This document shows positions 60,529-64,000 of a stretch of 64,000 nucleotides of DNA, piece after piece (positions within the stretch are counted from its first letter, which is position 1; every line of letters begins with the position of its first letter). The notes beneath the pieces are model-generated. The model was given only the letters and a program-made list of their open reading frames with translations. It was not told the origin of the DNA and did no database searches. Source of the stretch: Lactuca virosa (lineage: Eukaryota > Streptophyta > Magnoliopsida > Asterales > Asteraceae); NCBI GenBank assembly GCA_928212115.1, contig CAKMRJ010003334.1, positions 21,260,546 to 21,324,545 of the forward strand, in the 5' to 3' direction. The position numbers and the translations under genes were made by a program.

Positions 60529-61557
60529 ATGGATCCGCCTGCAGATCATCAAAACCCCATAGATGACCTCGATCGGTTTCAGTACTTTGATCATCAGTAT
60601 CTGTTCAGGTATATATAAATGTCACTCATTACACCATCTTTCGCACAGAAAAGTGATTTTGTTTATATTGATCAAAACATGGTTTGATTTTTGCAGTGGT
60701 GACCTGCTCAACCATCAGGATTTCGAGTTGTCGGAAAAATCGCATGAAGTGCTCGATCAGAATGTTTCCACAGTACTTAACAAAGATCAAAACATCATTT
60801 CTAGAAATGAGTTTCATGATCTTGATCCCCTTGAAGACATAAGCTTATGGGATTGTTGGGAGGATGGTAATTTACCATTGGTTAGTTTCAGTGAAGACTG
60901 TAAATCCGGTGGTGAGGCTACAGGTAGTTCTAGTGCTGCCACCACTGATCACGGTGGCCGGAAGGTGGCAAATAGATTGAGACCATTGGAGTTTGAAGAG
61001 ATAGCGAAGTACTTTGAGATGCCGATAATCATGGCAGCAAAGGAACTAGGGATAGGGTTAACATTGTTGAAGAAAAGATGCAGAGAGCTAAACATAAACA
61101 GATGGCCTCATAGAAAACTTAAGAGCCTTCAATCCCTCATTCAAAATGCCAAGGTAAACTACGATAATAACCTTCTATACATTACTCATGCATGTATGCA
61201 TGCACTTGGTAACCAAAGTAGTTTTGGTATTTTCTAAAATTTTAATTATTAGTTTCTTTATAACATAAACATAGGCCCTAGGCATATGCCACATCGAATC
61301 AATTGTTTTACTACGATTTCTGATTTATATTTACATAAACTTAACTCATTGTAAATTTTATGAACTCACACGAAAAATATATTGCATCTACCTAAAAAAA
61401 CTAGGAGTTGGGATTAAAGGAGGAGGTAGAGACGTTAGCAGGGCACAAGAAGATGATGGAGAAATTGCCAGGTATGGAACTGACAGAAAGAACAAAGAAG
61501 CTTAGGCTAGCTTGCTTCAAAGCTATTTATAAGAAGAGAGGACTTAACAATCCTTAG
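60529..61557 (+). CDS. RKD: RKD-type RWP-RK transcription factor, three exons, 229 aa
   Basis: Exons 60529-60608, 60697-61153 and 61405-61557, all with GT-AG introns and correct phase. Start MDPPADHQNPID; stop TAG. Residues 120-176 form the RWP-RK DNA-binding domain: EFEEIAKYF, AAKELGIGLTLLKKRCREL, and RWPHRK at 162-167 followed by LKSLQSLI. Residues 180-229 are charged and helical, ending LRLACFKAIYKKRG, as usual for RKDs. RKD factors act in the nucleus; in Arabidopsis and wheat they control egg-cell and embryo-sac gene programmes. Length is slightly below the usual 250-300. The gene is antisense inside a retrotransposon. Expression is unknown. Confidence 0.9.
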
Positions 61558-61879
61558 TCCTTACCTTTTCTTTTAGCCATTTTGTTATCATTAGTGGATT
61601 TTAATCTACATTGTATGTGTTTTTCTCTTGATAGTTTGATACTCTTTTTTTTTTAGTTTCATTTTATGTATTTGTCTATTGATTTTTAATGCAGAAAATT
61701 TTGTATAATTTGGGTATTATAGTTTGTATTATGTATTTAGCCATATTTTAGATTGCCGACACGACTACGCCGACGACTCTATACCAGAGGTCTATATAAA
61801 TAGACTTATGAATTTAGTAGGAATAACTTGATTATAATCTTGTGATTTGTTCCATGTCTGATCCACTCCTAAGATTCTC

Positions 61880-62040
61880 TTGACATGCCCCCAGTTATGT
61901 GTAATTAAAATTTTATTAGACTGTTGATCCTAATGAGTCTACCCTAAGTCCACAACCAAACAAGGAACAGGTCCTAAGGCGGACTCACCATTTCTAGGTC
62001 AATCATTCCTTAATTACACATAACTTCGAGGTACACCTAA
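61880..62040. repeat. Fold-back module (loop 61952-61969), element A
   Basis: AGTTATGTGTAATTAA pairs with TTAATTACACATAACT over 16 bp. Inner stem GAGTCTACCCTAAGTCC against GGTCCTAAGGCGGACTC. Confidence 0.85.
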
Positions 62041-62355
62041 AGAATCTTAGAGTTACCAGTTGTAAATTGTTTGTAATACCAAGTAGTGAGATTCAATGAA
62101 ATAAAATGCATGCCTATTTCATTGATAAACCTTTTAGTAAATATCCTTACCATTTATATACACATGTATATTTTCGCACTTTAGTGAACTATTCTTGGTG
62201 TTTCTGTTAACGTCTTGGAGATGGAGTTATGGTAGTGGGTAGAAGTAGGTTTTGTACGGGCGTTAAAATTTACACATCATGTTGCTCCTGCGAGAATAGG
62301 GGTAGAAGAGATAATTAATAGACGCCTAATCCTATAATTACTTATAGGGGTGATC

Positions 62356-62563
62356 CTTATTAGTTACGTCTATAATCACGTAGTGCATATCAGTTATACA
62401 TAATTTGAGATAGAATAGACTTTCGAATAAATGACTCTACTCTAAGTCCACAACCAAACAAGGAACAGGAAGTAGAGCAATAGTCATAGATTCTGAGTCT
62501 ATAATATCTTTAATTATGTATAACCTTGGCGTATGCACTCAGTTATCATAGGCCTACTAATAG
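62356..62563. repeat. Fold-back module (loop 62450-62467), element A
   Basis: The longest one seen. The arms pair with few bulges from TTATTAGT/ACTAATAG at the base through AGTGCATA, GTTATACATAATT, GATA, ATAGAC and ATGACT to CTCTA next to the loop. Confidence 0.85.
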
Positions 62564-63006
62564 AGGTCTTTAGTTTTCACATAAGTTGGTTATAGTATCA
62601 CCAAATACTCCTATAGTATTTTTAGCTGTTTAGATTCGATTCTTAAAGTATTCTCTGTAGGGTGTAGTTAGGTTGATAGATTTGTTGCCCATTATGACTA
62701 TCCCCCAGTATATGTAAGTCACTCCTCGGACAGATATAGTTGATCAGGCTATATCCTTCCCAGACTTGATTTACATATACCAAGGCATACCCATAATGTA
62801 CAACTCCTCTTCTTTTATTTTATGTTCTTCTAGTTATGACACTATATGAGCATGTATGCATGTATTTATACTTTTAATAAAAAATCATTTATTTTCTAAA
62901 AGTATATTTATTTGAAAAATGCACAAATCAGAGACTATTAGTCCCAATTGTGTTTATAGTTTGTATATCTTATGTGGTTTGATATACTTAATTCACTATA
63001 AACCTG

Positions 63007-63018
63007 GCTCTGATACCA
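63007..63018 (-). other. Primer binding site (tRNA-Met), element A
   Basis: On the minus strand TGGTATCAGAGCC, three bases from the LTR. Confidence 0.9.
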
Positions 63019-63021
63019 ATC

Positions 63022-64000
63022 TGTCACACCCCCAAACCAAGGATGGCGGAAACGTCCGGGGGTGGAGGACTTCATGTATAGTATCATAACAACAATTGTA
63101 ATAGTAATTCAAGCAAACACAACCAACATATATATAATTGAAAAAGTTACATCATTGTATGAATTACATGTTTACGAATCAATTACAATATGTTGACAAA
63201 ATATGAAATAGTAGACGCCTTAGCGTCCCATCCTCAAAAGCACTTGATTACCTGTTTAATGATTTCCTGAGAATACAAGTTGTTTGAAAAAGTGTCAACA
63301 CAAAGGTTGGTGAGTTCATAAGCTTTTGTTTGGTATTATTAAAAGCCTTTCGTTTGTGAAAGTAGTATTTGTGTTAGAAAATCCAATATTTTCCTTAATG
63401 TGTAAATGTAGTCTTAAAACCCAAAGACCGAAATGTACAAGTAATTTGTCATATTTATAGTAAAATAATGCAAGTTTAAATCGACATAAACTCGTTAAAT
63501 TTTAATGAAGTTCCCGTAAATTCCAACGTTTATTAATACTTTATGTGAGTTATTATAACCATGCTATGACCTAGTTGGCCTGAAACGACGTTCTTCAGGC
63601 GTCGGAAATGTTATGACATTTGTCACCCCAGACCTGCCGGTCTAGCTGTTGCATGCAGCTTAGGTGTGGGTTTGTCAAACCCAATATAGATCTATACACA
63701 AGTATCACGCTCTCCCTCAAGGAGACTCTGGTTACAATACAGACTTAATGGTAATTTGAAGTAAATGTCTCACAAAGTCATTAACGGAATTACGTGTTAT
63801 GAAAACTTGGTACCGTATGGCCGTACCTTGCTTAATGAAAATATCCTTTGTATAAATGTACCCTTTTTAAATGTATGTGTTATGTAATGTATCATAAACT
63901 ACACTTATTATAGTTTATCAACCAAGGGTAGTACGTGGTAATGTATGCAAACTATATTCAAAATAGTTTATTTAATGTTTGAATGTATCGATTGTACTTT
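63022..64000 (-). repeat. 5' LTR of element A, partial
   Basis: Starts TGTCACACCCCC and follows the B LTR almost base for base to the window end. Confidence 0.9.

Larger units (their letters stand above)
60010..61790 (+). other. Captured host segment with RKD gene (right copy)
   Basis: Counterpart of 44420-46195, absent from element C. Confidence 0.8.
50306..64000. repeat. Right copy of the 15.6 kb duplication, cut by window end
   Basis: Same order as 34687 to about 48400. It keeps more open frames than the left copy (pol end 53920-54488, RKD exon 2). Confidence 0.95.
55636..64000 (-). mobile_element. Element A: long-LTR element with intact RKD gene, cut by window end
   Basis: On the minus strand: 5' LTR (from beyond 64000 to 63022), primer site 63018-63007, internal region with antisense RKD, hAT and three fold-back modules, PPT 58535-58521, 3' LTR 58520-55636. 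Same structure as B. No gag or pol, so it would need proteins from another element to move. Confidence 0.9.

Overview
This window is a nest of plant transposable elements. I see no ordinary intergenic gene space. The organism is an angiosperm. GT-AG introns, tRNA-Met primer sites (TGGTATCAGAGC), Ty1/copia and Ty3/gypsy elements, a Sire-type copia element with an env-like ORF, and an RKD (RWP-RK) transcription factor gene all fit. I infer Asteraceae, possibly lettuce (Lactuca), from the general look of the copia and gypsy sequence; no search was run. The one host-type gene recognised is an RKD gene, and it lies inside a retrotransposon.

Layout. (1) 1-9711: element C, minus strand. It is a Ty3/gypsy-type LTR element with very long LTRs (about 3.1 kb), gag remnants and no pol. 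Both LTRs carry a GA-rich minisatellite. (2) 9712-13091: the 3' half of a decayed Ty1/copia element (E, plus strand), cut at its left by C. (3) 13092-19872: element D, a gypsy element on the minus strand with a 2.3 kb 5' LTR and gag. Its gag is split by a solo LTR of the C/B/A family (13544-16422) with a clean 5-bp target duplication. (4) 19873-31161: element G, a Sire-like copia element on the minus strand with 5' LTR, gag, pol and an env-like ORF truncated by D. (5) 31162-37180: copia element F (plus strand) with leader, gag with a probable intron and poly(A) signal, then decayed pol. (6) 37181-40008: element H, the 3' end of a gypsy element (integrase, chromodomain-like end, PPT, LTR; plus strand). 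(7) 40009-50292: element B, a complete long-LTR element on the minus strand. Its gag region is gone and a 1.8 kb genomic segment with a three-exon RKD gene sits in its place. (8) 50293-50305: 13 N. (9) 50306-64000: a second copy of 34687 to about 48400, with F, H and element A (the counterpart of B). In this copy the RKD gene is open.

How the parts fit. The C, B, A and solo-LTR sequences are one family with LTR ends TGTGACAACCG...GGTGTGACA. C is a gag-only member. B and A are derivatives that lost gag and gained RKD in antisense orientation, so the RKD introns would survive a retrotransposition cycle. Members of this family also carry repeated, long, imperfect fold-back modules of about 150-215 bp. 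Their apical loop is nearly invariant while the stem sequence changes. Nesting order inferred: copia E/F, then Sire-like G in a copia LTR, then D in G, then the solo LTR in D; separately H in F, B in H's LTR, and a non-autonomous hAT in B.

Caution: the 15.6 kb repeat on either side of the 13-N gap looks like an unmerged contig overlap. A and B may therefore be one locus, with many one-base indels in the left copy being sequence errors.
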